DNA from: Agathobacter sp.
Lineage (GTDB): Bacteria > Bacillota > Clostridia > Lachnospirales > Lachnospiraceae
Length of the DNA: 64,000 nt
Direction of reading: 5' to 3'
NCBI GenBank assembly: GCA_017409825.1
Contig: JAFQRZ010000034.1
Coordinates: 31,137-95,136 of the forward strand
The translations under genes and the position numbers were made by a program. The first letter of the stretch is position 1. Each line of letters starts with the position of its first letter. Below are positions 48,162-56,100 of the stretch, in pieces. The notes below the pieces were generated by a model that did no database searches, was not told the DNA's origin, and saw only the letters and a list, made by a program, of their open reading frames with translations.

Positions 48162-48446
48162 ATGGAAGAAAATAAATTAACAAAGTCCCATAAGATGATT
48201 CTGACCAATCGTAAGAGTGGCAGTTTCACAGGAGTATTGGATGTGATTTCTTTTGATATATCAGAAATTCTGCTGGAAACGGAACAGGGGATGCTGAATG
48301 TGAAGGGAAAGGATTTGCATGTGAATCGGTTGAATCTGGAAAAAGGAGAGGTGGATATTGAAGGGATGATAGATTCGCTCTCGTATTCACAGGTGCCAGC
48401 CAGTATAAAGAAACCAGAGAATCTCTTGGGAAAGTGGTTCAAATAA
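48162..48446 (+). CDS. yabP: Sporulation protein YabP
   Basis: YabP (94 aa) belongs to the sporulation-specific YabP/YqfC family, small beta-rich proteins needed for normal spore cortex in Bacillus. SHKMILTNRKSGSFTGVLDV and GMLNVKGKDLHVNRLNLEKG are typical. Its partner yabQ, usually next, is absent: the following gene is divIC. Translation is probably controlled by the hairpin over its ribosome site. Confidence 0.9.
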   Translation: MEENKLTKSHKMILTNRKSGSFTGVLDVISFDISEILLETEQGMLNVKGKDLHVNRLNLEKGEVDIEGMIDSLSYSQVPASIKKPENLLGKWFK

Positions 48447-48466
48447 TGCGTCATATGTGATATAAT
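48438..48466 (+). promoter_or_regulatory. Promoter of divIC
   Basis: TTCAAA (48438-48443) and TATAAT (48461-48466) with a 17-base spacer and an extended -10 (TGA before TATAAT). The -35 overlaps the yabP stop. It gives the cell-division gene expression independent of yabP. Confidence 0.7.
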
Positions 48467-48498
48467 ACATGAGATAAGGAATTAGAAAGAGGTACTTT

Positions 48499-48795
48499 AT
48501 GGCGGGAAAACGCAAAAAGAGTGGATATAACGCTGGAACTAAAAGCATTATTTTTATTGTGCTGGTGTTTGTAGTGGTTATGTCGATTCAAATTTTTAAA
48601 CTAAAAGAGAAAGCCGATCTTCTGGCAGAACGTGAAGAAAACCTGATGCAGCAGTTGACGGAAGAGATACAACGTGAGGAAGAACTGGAAGAGTTGGATT
48701 TATATACCAAATCAATGGAATACATAAAGGACATGGCCAATAAGCTGGGTCTTGTATTTGAAAATGAAATTATTTTTAAAGAAAGCGACGAATAG
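48499..48795 (+). CDS. divIC: Cell-division protein DivIC/FtsB family
   Basis: A 98-aa bitopic protein: basic cytosolic tail, one membrane helix (about 17-35, IIFIVLVFVVVMSIQIF) and an extracellular coiled coil (KEKADLLAEREENLMQQLTE). DivIC pairs with FtsL/DivIB in the divisome. The order yabP-divIC-spoIIE supports the call. A terminator overlaps its stop codon. Confidence 0.88.
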   Translation: MAGKRKKSGYNAGTKSIIFIVLVFVVVMSIQIFKLKEKADLLAEREENLMQQLTEEIQREEELEELDLYTKSMEYIKDMANKLGLVFENEIIFKESDE

Positions 48796-48816
48796 TGTAG
48801 ATTCGTCGTTTTTTTT
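48786..48816 (+). terminator. Terminator overlapping the divIC stop
   Basis: CGACGAAT-AGTGTAG-ATTCGTCG followed by eight T residues. The TAG stop of divIC lies at the loop edge. It insulates spoIIE from divIC. Confidence 0.9.
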
Positions 48817-48847
48817 GTGGAGAAAAATGCAAAAAGCACTCTGTTTT

Positions 48848-48881
48848 TTTGACAAAGTATGCGTCGGCTTGTCCGTATAAT
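48848..48881 (+). promoter_or_regulatory. Spo0A-type promoter of spoIIE (21-bp spacer)
   Basis: TTGACA (48849-48854) and TATAAT (48876-48881) are separated by 21 bases, too far for unaided sigma-A. TTTGACAAA (48848-48856), overlapping the -35, is on the other strand TTTGTCAAA, a match to the Spo0A box TTTGTCRAA. Bacillus spoIIE and spoIIG promoters have the same long spacer and Spo0A activation. Confidence 0.75.
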
Positions 48882-48922
48882 GAAGTTTGTAGAAAAACGT
48901 ACATGCGGAGGTTTGTAGAAAA

Positions 48923-50440
48923 ATGGTAAGAGGGATAATTGCATTTGCATGTGGAGGTCTTATGGCATTTTCTGTGATAGTGTTTCTTCAGTATTTGGTT
49001 GGGGTACTATCACGGGCACATATATACACCCACTTGAATAAAAAGAAAGAAGGGAATATTGTGTTGACGCGAAAGGAGCCACAGAACCAAAAAATGGAAT
49101 CCTTTGCTTATGCTGTAAATGGATTGTCGGATGCATTTATGATGATGAGTCAGCCAAAGCCAAAGCAGATAGCGGATGATGTAGGAATGCTGGAGCAGGA
49201 ATTGACGGGAAAATTCTGTGCCAGTTGTGATGCTTGCGTGGTATGTTGGAATGAGAATCGCATGCGTAGTCTTGGCGGAATACGAGCACTTTTGCATGCA
49301 GTAATGAATCATGGTACAAAAGAGGAGCTGATGGTGGATCCGTATGTAGAGAATTGCCACAGGTACGAAGGGATGGTAGAAGAAGCCCTGCAAGCTTTTG
49401 GCAGGTTGGAGTTGAATCATGCCTGGTATAATCGCCTTCAGGAAAATCGTTATGTGATAGCACAACAGTTGGATGCAATGGCAGGACTGGTAGAAGAGTG
49501 GGCGAAGGCGAGAACCAATATGGATCAGAAGTCGAAGCTTTTGCTTTCGCAGATGATATACGAAGTGCAGGAAAAAGGGTTAGTTGTAGAGGATTTGCAT
49601 CTGTATGAGGAAAATAAAAGACTCTGTGTGGAAGGGTATGTTTCCTGTAAATGGAATGGAGGAATTCCGGTGAAGCATTATCTTGCCGCAATAGAGAAAG
49701 CATTGCATAAGCCGATGCGTGTTGGGAAGGATGCAAAAACGATTTTGACGCAGGAGCCTGTCTTTTTATCCTTATATGAGGATACCAAATATTATGGACT
49801 TCAGGGGATTGCCACGGAGAAGAAAACGGGCTCGTTTATCAATGGAGATAGTTTTTCTTTCTTTGCACTGGATGATGGGAATTATCATATTTGCTTATCG
49901 GATGGAATGGGTTCTGGAGTAAGAGCAAATCAGGAAAGTGAAATGGTAGTGGATTTGCTGCAAAAGTTTATGGAGGCTGGTTTTCGAAAAGAGATTGCGA
50001 TTAAGCTTATGAACTCGGCGATGGTATTGCAAGGAGAGGAAAATAGCTATTCGACATTGGATTATGCAATGATAGATTTGTATACGGGACAATTGGAACT
50101 GATTAAAATCGGAGGGGCTGCGACCTTTATCAAACGAAAAGAAAATGTTGAAATTATCTCTGATGGAACATTGCCGGCGGGAGCGGATGTTCATATAGAG
50201 GTGGAAAGCGTGAAAAAACAAATGGGAAATGGTGATTTTCTTGTAATGGTGACAGATGGTGTGATAGAATATCTTCATGCAAAAGAACCAAATGCATCGC
50301 TAGCAGAAATCATTGCGGCAATAAAGACAGATAATGCAGGTGTGCTAGCGGAGAAAATATTAGAACAGGTCATGATACTAATCGGTGGCCATGCCATGGA
50401 TGATATGACCGTGCTTGTAACAGGGATTTGGGAGAAATAA
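48923..50440 (+). CDS. spoIIE: SpoIIE-like PP2C phosphatase with a single membrane segment
   Basis: A 505-aa protein. SpoIIE dephosphorylates SpoIIAA to release sigma-F in the forespore. One N-terminal membrane helix (about 5-27) replaces the ten helices of the roughly 820-aa Bacillus protein. A cysteine group Cys99, Cys102, Cys105, Cys108 lies in the middle region. The PP2C domain (about 305-505) has the metal-binding LSDGMGSG and VTDGVIEY. The neighbours and the Spo0A-type promoter support the call. ATG 48923 follows GGAGG at a rather long distance. TAATG overlap with tilS. Confidence 0.85.
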   Translation: MVRGIIAFACGGLMAFSVIVFLQYLVGVLSRAHIYTHLNKKKEGNIVLTRKEPQNQKMESFAYAVNGLSDAFMMMSQPKPKQIADDVGMLEQELTGKFCASCDACVVCWNENRMRSLGGIRALLHAVMNHGTKEELMVDPYVENCHRYEGMVEEALQAFGRLELNHAWYNRLQENRYVIAQQLDAMAGLVEEWAKARTNMDQKSKLLLSQMIYEVQEKGLVVEDLHLYEENKRLCVEGYVSCKWNGGIPVKHYLAAIEKALHKPMRVGKDAKTILTQEPVFLSLYEDTKYYGLQGIATEKKTGSFINGDSFSFFALDDGNYHICLSDGMGSGVRANQESEMVVDLLQKFMEAGFRKEIAIKLMNSAMVLQGEENSYSTLDYAMIDLYTGQLELIKIGGAATFIKRKENVEIISDGTLPAGADVHIEVESVKKQMGNGDFLVMVTDGVIEYLHAKEPNASLAEIIAAIKTDNAGVLAEKILEQVMILIGGHAMDDMTVLVTGIWEK

Positions 50441-51876
50441 TGCTTCGAGAATTACGAAAGAAAATGGAAGAATTTCAAATGGTAGCTTCTGGCGACAGGG
50501 TGCTGGCAGGTGTATCGGGAGGTGCAGATTCGGTATGCCTGTTATTGGCGTTATTGGCATTGCAGGAAGAAATGGGGTTCTCCGTAGAAGTTGTTCATGT
50601 AGAACATGGGATTCGTGGAGAAGAAAGTATAAAGGATGCAGAGTTTGTAAAGGATTTGTGTAAACGCTGTCAGGTCGTATGTCATACGGTGGCTGTCGAT
50701 GTTCCAGCATACTGCGAGCAGACCGGACTGGGCATAGAAGAAGCGGCACGTATTTTGCGGTATCAGGTTTTTGCGGAGCTTGCACAGGAAAAAGGGGCTA
50801 AGGTTGCCCTTGCACATCATCAGGAAGATAATGCAGAGACGATTCTGTTTCAAATGGTACGAGGGAGTGCTTTGGCGGGAATGTGTGGAATGCAGCCGGT
50901 GCGAGAGGATGAAAATGGGGTTTGTTTCATTCGTCCGCTTTTGTTTTTCCAGCGAAAAGATATTGAAAACTTTTTGAATTCACATGCGATGCCGTGGCGT
51001 ATTGATAGTACGAATGCAGAATTGGAATACAGTAGGAATTTTCTGCGTGCACAGGTGCTGCCACAATTGGCTGAAATAAATGACCGGGCTGTAGCACATA
51101 TCAATCAAACAGCGGCTCATTTGTCGGAGGTCAAAGCTTATCTGGATATAGAAACGGAAAAGCTTTGGAGTCGAGTTGCGAAAGTAGATGGAGAAATTAT
51201 ATTAGATACAAAAGCTTTGCTGGAATTGCATTCTGTGATGCAGCGGCAGATTGGGTATAAGGCAATTGTTCTCATGGCGAAACGAAAGAAAGATATTAGT
51301 TTTGCGCATGTGGAGGATTTGCTTGCACTTTGTAAGGGTCAATCTGGGAAGAGAATTTCGCTTCCGTATGGCATGACTGCGTGGAAGGAATTTAACCAGG
51401 TGTATATTGCGGTTGCGGAAGATGACGACGGAGGATGGAATCAGGAATACGTTATTTCAAAGGAAAAACTAGAGGAATGCTTTCAAACGGGAGAAGTGGT
51501 TTCGTTTTTACTAGGTGAGAAGAAAACGAAACTTACTTGTCGTATTTTCGAAAAGCAAGAGGAATCTTTGGAAATTCCTAGAAAAACGTATACGAAATGG
51601 TTCGATTATGATAAGATAAAGCAAGGATTTTGTATACGAACACGAAGAAGTGGGGATTATTTTATTAGTGATGCTTCTAAACACCGGAAGAAATTGAAAT
51701 CGTATTTCATCGATGAAAAAATTCCGTTAACAGAACGTGATAAAATGTGGCTCTTAGCAAGAGAGCACGAGGTCCTTTGGCTGATTGGTGGTCGCATTAG
51801 TGAGCATATAAAGGTGACACAAATGACGAAATATATTCTTGAAATTACTTATGATGGAGGAAAAGAGGATGAGTAG
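50440..51876 (+). CDS. tilS: tRNA(Ile)-lysidine synthase
   Basis: TilS (478 aa) converts C34 of tRNA-Ile(CAU) to lysidine. The PP-loop SGGADS is at residues 26-31; HHQEDNAETILFQMVRG and the RIDSTN region are also typical. A C-terminal TilS domain includes RTRRSGDYF and KKLKSYFIDEKIP. ATG 50440 overlaps the spoIIE stop; the TTG at 50428 is less likely. Confidence 0.95.
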   Translation: MLRELRKKMEEFQMVASGDRVLAGVSGGADSVCLLLALLALQEEMGFSVEVVHVEHGIRGEESIKDAEFVKDLCKRCQVVCHTVAVDVPAYCEQTGLGIEEAARILRYQVFAELAQEKGAKVALAHHQEDNAETILFQMVRGSALAGMCGMQPVREDENGVCFIRPLLFFQRKDIENFLNSHAMPWRIDSTNAELEYSRNFLRAQVLPQLAEINDRAVAHINQTAAHLSEVKAYLDIETEKLWSRVAKVDGEIILDTKALLELHSVMQRQIGYKAIVLMAKRKKDISFAHVEDLLALCKGQSGKRISLPYGMTAWKEFNQVYIAVAEDDDGGWNQEYVISKEKLEECFQTGEVVSFLLGEKKTKLTCRIFEKQEESLEIPRKTYTKWFDYDKIKQGFCIRTRRSGDYFISDASKHRKKLKSYFIDEKIPLTERDKMWLLAREHEVLWLIGGRISEHIKVTQMTKYILEITYDGGKEDE

Positions 51877-52402
51877 AGAAAACGGACAGAATATTAAGGT
51901 TCATCTAACGGAAGAACAGATTAATAAACGTGTGGCAGAAATTGGAGCAGAAATCACAGAACGTTTTAAAGGGGAGTCTGTGTATCTGGTTTGTATTTTA
52001 AGAGGTTCTATCTTTTTTACAACAGAGCTTGCAAAACGAATTGATTTGCCGATGGAAATTGATTTTATGACTGTGTCCAGCTATGGTGCAGAAACAGTTT
52101 CTTCTGGCGTAATTAATGTAAAACAGGATTTGTCTGGTTCCATTGAAGGAAAAAATGTTATCGTGGTAGAAGATATTATTGATTCCGGCAATACGTTAAG
52201 TCGTCTGCTTCAGTTGTTTAAGAGTAGAAATCCAAAGACGCTTACCTTGTGTACACTGTTGGATAAGCCAGAGCGAAGACAGGTAGAGGTGGATGTGGAC
52301 TACACAGGATTTGTGGTTCCAGATAAGTTTGTGGTAGGCTATGGTTTGGACTGGGATCAGAAATATCGTAATCTTCCATATATCGGATTTGTGGAAGAAT
52401 AA
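51869..52402 (+). CDS. hpt: Hypoxanthine phosphoribosyltransferase
   Basis: HPRT (177 aa) salvages hypoxanthine and guanine with PRPP. The PRPP loop VVEDIIDSGNTL is at 99-110, and LRGSIFF is the second loop. ATG 51869 follows GGAGGAAAAGAGG and overlaps tilS by 8 bases. The tilS-hpt-ftsH order is conserved in Firmicutes. Confidence 0.96.
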   Translation: MSRENGQNIKVHLTEEQINKRVAEIGAEITERFKGESVYLVCILRGSIFFTTELAKRIDLPMEIDFMTVSSYGAETVSSGVINVKQDLSGSIEGKNVIVVEDIIDSGNTLSRLLQLFKSRNPKTLTLCTLLDKPERRQVEVDVDYTGFVVPDKFVVGYGLDWDQKYRNLPYIGFVEE

Positions 52403-52416
52403 AGGAGAAAAGAGTT

Positions 52417-54276
52417 TTGAATACAAAGAGTAAGAAAAGAAATGATTTTGGAGGATGGGGTCTGTATTTGATTTTTATCCTTGCAATAGTACTGCTGTGG
52501 TGGAATGCAGGGAATAGTAGTCAGAAAACCAGCATGACGAAAGCGGAATTTGTCTTCGCATTACAAGAGGGACAGGTGTCTTCCGTACAGATTGCGCAGA
52601 ATCCAGAGGTTCCTACTGGAACGGTCAGGGTGATACTAAAAGATGAGACGCAGAAAGTTTTGTATGTATCAGATGTCAATGAGATACAGAAGATTATGGA
52701 AACGAATGGTTTCGGTAATTTCTACTGTACAAATGTACCGCAAAAATCGTGGCTGGAAAGCTTCCTGCCATATTTGATTATTTTTGGTATTGTGTTCATT
52801 TTCTTTATGATTATGAACAATAATGCAGCACAGCAGAGTGGCGGCAGCAAAATGATGAATTTTGGCAAGAGTCGTGCAAAGCTTGCAACAGATGAAAATG
52901 GAAAGAAGACGTTTGCAAATGTGGCAGGTCTTCGTGAAGAAAAAGAAGAATTAGAAGAAATCGTGGATTTCCTTCGTGCCCCAAAGAAGTATACGAATTT
53001 AGGTGCACGTATTCCGAAAGGCGTACTTTTGGTAGGACCTCCAGGTACTGGTAAGACACTTCTTGCAAAAGCAGTAGCAGGAGAGGCTGGTGTACCATTC
53101 TTTAGTATTTCGGGTTCTGATTTCGTAGAAATGTTCGTTGGTGTAGGCGCGTCACGTGTGAGAGATTTGTTCGAGGATGCGAAAAAGAACGCTCCTTGTA
53201 TCGTATTTATCGACGAAATTGATGCAGTAGCCCGTCGCCGTGGTACCGGTATGGGTGGCGGACATGATGAACGTGAACAGACCTTAAACCAGATGCTGGT
53301 TGAGATGGATGGCTTCGGTGTCAACGAGGGAATTATTGTAATGGCAGCGACCAACCGTGTCGATATCTTGGACCCAGCGATTATGCGTCCAGGACGTTTT
53401 GATAGAAAGATTGTCGTAGGTCGCCCTGATGTTGCTGGTCGTGAAGAAATTTTGAATGTGCATGCCAAGAACAAACCACTTGGTGATGATGTGGATTTGA
53501 AACAGGTGGCACAGACAACGGCAGGATTTACAGGTGCAGATTTAGAGAACTTATTGAATGAAGCGGCGATTGTAACGGCTCGTGAAGAACGTGCCTATAT
53601 TACGCAGGACGATATCTGCAAATCCTTTGTTAAGGTTGGTATCGGTGCCGAAAAGAAGAGCAAAGTAATTTCTGAGAAAGAAAAACGTATTACCGCGTAT
53701 CATGAAGCGGGACATGCGATTCTCTTCCATGTGCTTCCAGATGTAGGACCGGTTTATACGGTGTCTATCATTCCTACTGGAGCTGGGGCAGCAGGTTATA
53801 CGATGCCACTTCCAGAAAAGGACGAAATGTTCAATTCCAAGGGACGTATGATTCAGGATATTATTGTAGGTCTTGGTGGACGTGTAGCAGAAGAACTGGT
53901 ATTTGATGATGTGACGACAGGTGCATCTCAGGATATCAAACAGTGTACAAGAACTGCACGTGATATGGTGACAAAATATGGTATGTCAGATAATATTGGT
54001 ATGATTTGTTATACCAATGAAGATGACGAAGTATTTATCGGGCGTGATCTCGCACACACCAGAAGCTACAGCGAAGGTGTTGCGGCAACGATTGACAGCG
54101 AAGTAAAACGCATCATCGACGATGCTTATGCAGAGGCAAAACGCATTATTATAGAGCATCGAGATGTTTTGGATCGTTGTGCAGAGCTTCTTCTGGAAAA
54201 AGAAAAGATATCCAGAGAGGAATTTGAAGCACTTTTTGAAGAAAAAGGTGTTGATAGTGTTTCAGAAGAGGCATAG
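52417..54276 (+). CDS. ftsH: ATP-dependent membrane zinc protease FtsH
   Basis: FtsH (619 aa) degrades damaged membrane proteins and short-lived regulators. It has two membrane helices (about 11-27 and 107-127), an AAA+ domain with Walker A GPPGTGKT near 207, Walker [10 protein letters not shown], and the zinc motif HEAGH at 429-433. It starts at TTG 52417 with AAAGGAG upstream. A terminator follows. Confidence 0.97.
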   Translation: MNTKSKKRNDFGGWGLYLIFILAIVLLWWNAGNSSQKTSMTKAEFVFALQEGQVSSVQIAQNPEVPTGTVRVILKDETQKVLYVSDVNEIQKIMETNGFGNFYCTNVPQKSWLESFLPYLIIFGIVFIFFMIMNNNAAQQSGGSKMMNFGKSRAKLATDENGKKTFANVAGLREEKEELEEIVDFLRAPKKYTNLGARIPKGVLLVGPPGTGKTLLAKAVAGEAGVPFFSISGSDFVEMFVGVGASRVRDLFEDAKKNAPCIVFIDEIDAVARRRGTGMGGGHDEREQTLNQMLVEMDGFGVNEGIIVMAATNRVDILDPAIMRPGRFDRKIVVGRPDVAGREEILNVHAKNKPLGDDVDLKQVAQTTAGFTGADLENLLNEAAIVTAREERAYITQDDICKSFVKVGIGAEKKSKVISEKEKRITAYHEAGHAILFHVLPDVGPVYTVSIIPTGAGAAGYTMPLPEKDEMFNSKGRMIQDIIVGLGGRVAEELVFDDVTTGASQDIKQCTRTARDMVTKYGMSDNIGMICYTNEDDEVFIGRDLAHTRSYSEGVAATIDSEVKRIIDDAYAEAKRIIIEHRDVLDRCAELLLEKEKISREEFEALFEEKGVDSVSEEA

Positions 54277-54302
54277 AAATGCTTCGAAAATTTGCGAAAA
54301 CA

Positions 54303-54331
54303 AAACCGAGCCTAAAAAACTCGGTTTTTTT
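54303..54331 (+). terminator. Terminator of the tilS-hpt-ftsH operon
   Basis: AAACCGAG pairs with CTCGGTTT around CCTAAAAAA and runs into TTTTTTT. It lies 26 bases after the ftsH stop. Confidence 0.9.
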
Positions 54332-54380
54332 ATGCATATTTTGCGCAAAAAGGGCAATAATAAAATTGGGAGATGAAAAA

Positions 54381-54551
54381 GTGCACAAAAAATAACACAA
54401 ACTTTTGTGAAGTTTGTGCACACTTTCTGTGGGGATAGTGCTATTATAATCCATGTAAAAACCCCCCAATACATTATATATAGTTTTTACTAACCCCATA
54501 GTAAAAATACCTTCTCCTAAAAAGACAGCAGATCGATTGGCTGTCTTTTTT
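54381..54551 (+). ncRNA. Candidate small structured RNA between ftsH and the YdcF gene
   Basis: A gene-free stretch containing a perfect hairpin CACAAACTT-TTGTG-AAGTTTGTG (54396-54418), a TATAAT (54445-54450) without a good -35, a GTAAAAAC/GTTTTTAC pair, and a strong terminator AAAAAGACAGC/GCTGTCTTTTTT (54519-54551). A terminator with no gene before it suggests a short transcript. There is no proof of transcription. Confidence 0.35.
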
Positions 54552-54570
54552 ACTTTATATAAAGAGCTGA

Positions 54571-54709
54571 CTCAGTAATTTAGTTTTTCTAAATGCTAAG
54601 AACTTGCCCCTCTCCATATATTCATTTAGAAGCCTTATGTCAATACAGAGATAAATGAATATATGGAGAGGGGCAAGTTATTGTTTTTGGAAGCAGACAG
54701 ATTACGTAG
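54571..54709 (-). repeat. Loop-conserved hairpin family, copy 3, inverted
   Basis: A perfect 28-bp stem (54601-54628 with 54652-54679) around the 23-nt family loop (54629-54651), read here on the minus strand; it differs from copy 1 at two loop positions. The outer repeat is CTCAGTAAT/ATTACGTAG (54571-54579 and 54701-54709), with two mismatches. The unit is 139 bp, one base longer than copy 2, and the flanks (GCTAAGAA, TTTTGGAA) are also shared. Confidence 0.86.
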
Positions 54710-54855
54710 CCGCTGCATTATATTTATTAAGAAAAACGAAAGATTGCTGGAAGGGAACATGAAATTGACTATGGGGATATTGTAAGAAAGGGGGAGACTT
54801 GCTACAATGCATGACATCAAGAGTTTGTTTTGCATGATAGAGAGGAATAAGATTT

Positions 54856-55659
54856 ATGAACAACAAATCAGAAAACATGAAAAAGAATTCAGTAATCCGT
54901 AGAGTGTTGCGTTTTATCGGTGTTGTGTTAGGGACGATTTTGTTCTTGTGGTTCCTGTTGCCTTTTTTGGTGGCAGGGATATTGAATATAGGAAATGTGA
55001 CAGGGATTGTAGTCTCCGCTGTGTTTGTGATTTATATGGCATTTCTGCCGCTGATACATGAGTGGATTGTGCAATTATGGATGAAAAGGAAAATGAAATG
55101 GGTACTAGGCGGCTGTGCAGCAGTTATTAGCGCAATAGCACTGCTTGCAGCGATAGAGACTGGTTGTATGATAAATGCCTGTATGAAAGCACCTGCGGAA
55201 AATGCAACAGCGGTGGTGCTAGGGTGCAGAGTGTATGGCGAAAGAGCCAGCTTGTCGCTGGTAGAACGGCTGGAAGCTGCTTATACATATTTAGAAGAAC
55301 ATCCAGAAGCTGCTTGCGTGGTATCTGGCGGACAGGGCCCGGGCGAGGATATCTCAGAGGCAGAATGTATGTATCGCTGGCTTGTGGCAAAAGGGATTGA
55401 CGAAACTCGTATTTATAAAGAAGAGAAATCTACCTCGACCGAGGAGAATATTGCTTTTTCTAAGGCAGTAATAGAAGAAAATGGCTTGAATGAAAAGATT
55501 GCCATTGTGACGAGTGAATATCACAGTTATCGAGCTGGGGTTATCGCAGAGAAATATGAGTTAGATTATGGAACAGCATCTGGGCAGACGGCAATCTGGC
55601 TGCTGCCTACCTTCTATATCAGAGAGTTGTATGCAATATTGGCAGAATGGATTTTCTAG
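54856..55659 (+). CDS. YdcF/ElyC-family (DUF218) membrane protein
   Basis: A 267-aa protein with three or four N-terminal membrane helices (about 18-120) and a C-terminal DUF218 domain. The DUF218 domain shows AVVLGCRVYG, VSGGQGPGEDISEAECM, EEKSTSTEENI and VTSEYHSYRA. Relatives such as ElyC and SanA affect envelope integrity and peptidoglycan precursor supply; the exact activity is not settled. It is followed by the tRNA promoter. Confidence 0.85.
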   Translation: MNNKSENMKKNSVIRRVLRFIGVVLGTILFLWFLLPFLVAGILNIGNVTGIVVSAVFVIYMAFLPLIHEWIVQLWMKRKMKWVLGGCAAVISAIALLAAIETGCMINACMKAPAENATAVVLGCRVYGERASLSLVERLEAAYTYLEEHPEAACVVSGGQGPGEDISEAECMYRWLVAKGIDETRIYKEEKSTSTEENIAFSKAVIEENGLNEKIAIVTSEYHSYRAGVIAEKYELDYGTASGQTAIWLLPTFYIRELYAILAEWIF

Positions 55660-55689
55660 ATGATTTGACAAGAAAATCGAAAAAATTGC

Positions 55690-55718
55690 TTGTGCAAATA
55701 AATGGAGTATGCTATACT
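55690..55718 (+). promoter_or_regulatory. Promoter of the tRNA pair
   Basis: TTGTGC (55690-55695) and TATACT (55713-55718), spacer 17 bases, ending 32 bases before tRNA-Tyr. Confidence 0.6.
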
Positions 55719-55750
55719 CTAACCTTGTCAGGAGTAATTTTGACATAAAT

Positions 55751-55832
55751 GGGTGGATTCCCGAGTGGCCAAAGGGGACAGACTGTAAATCTGCTGCAAA
55801 TTGCTTCGGTGGTTCGAATCCACCTCCGCCCA
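55751..55832 (+). tRNA. tRNA-Tyr (GTA)
   Basis: A class II tRNA of 82 bases. Acceptor GGGTGGA pairs with TCCGCCC (one T-G pair), the anticodon GTA is at 55785-55787, the variable arm is long, and the T arm holds GGTTCGAATCC. The discriminator is A and no CCA is encoded. Confidence 0.95.
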
Positions 55833-55976
55833 TTAAGTTTTGTTTGTCAACCTTTGCGTTGGCGGGCGGGGCTTAACTCTTCGAGTAAGCCCATTAGATG
55901 CGCAGCTCGAAGAAAGGAAGTTTGCCCGTTGGGCACTTCTCGCGCGCAAGAATTTGCAAGCAAATTCTTATACTAT
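55833..55976 (+). other. tRNA spacer with three hairpins
   Basis: 144 bases between the tRNA genes with three successive stems: GGGCTTA-CT/AG-TAAGCCC capped by CTTCG, GAAG-TGCCC/GGGCA-CTTC, and AGAATTTGC/GCAAATTCT. No gene is seen. These stems may guide processing of the tRNA precursor or be remnants of other structured sequence. Confidence 0.5.
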
Positions 55977-56060
55977 GCCGGCGTGGCGGAACTGGCAGAC
56001 GCGCAGGACTTAAAATCCTGTCGTAGCAATACGGTACCGGTTCGATTCCGGTCGCCGGCA
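55977..56060 (+). tRNA. tRNA-Leu (TAA)
   Basis: A class II tRNA of 84 bases. Acceptor GCCGGCG pairs with CGCCGGC, the anticodon TAA is at 56011-56013, the variable arm is long, and the T arm holds GGTTCGATTCC. The discriminator is A; CCA is not encoded. A terminator follows after two bases. Confidence 0.95.
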
Positions 56061-56062
56061 TT

Positions 56063-56097
56063 AAAAAAGGAAACGTTTAAAAACGTTTCCTTTTTTA
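56063..56097. terminator. Bidirectional terminator
   Basis: AAAAAAGGAAACGTTT pairs with AAACGTTTCCTTTTTT around a few A residues. It can end both the tRNA transcript and the convergent lacI-type gene. Confidence 0.88.
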
Positions 56098-56100
56098 TTG

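Noticed and set aside
52722-53474. 250-codon minus-strand frame inside ftsH
   Set aside because: It is the antisense of a well-conserved AAA+ domain with biased composition and no start signal.
54635-54835. 66-codon minus-strand frame across hairpin copy 3
   Set aside because: It lies mostly in the palindromic stem and has no ribosome site.
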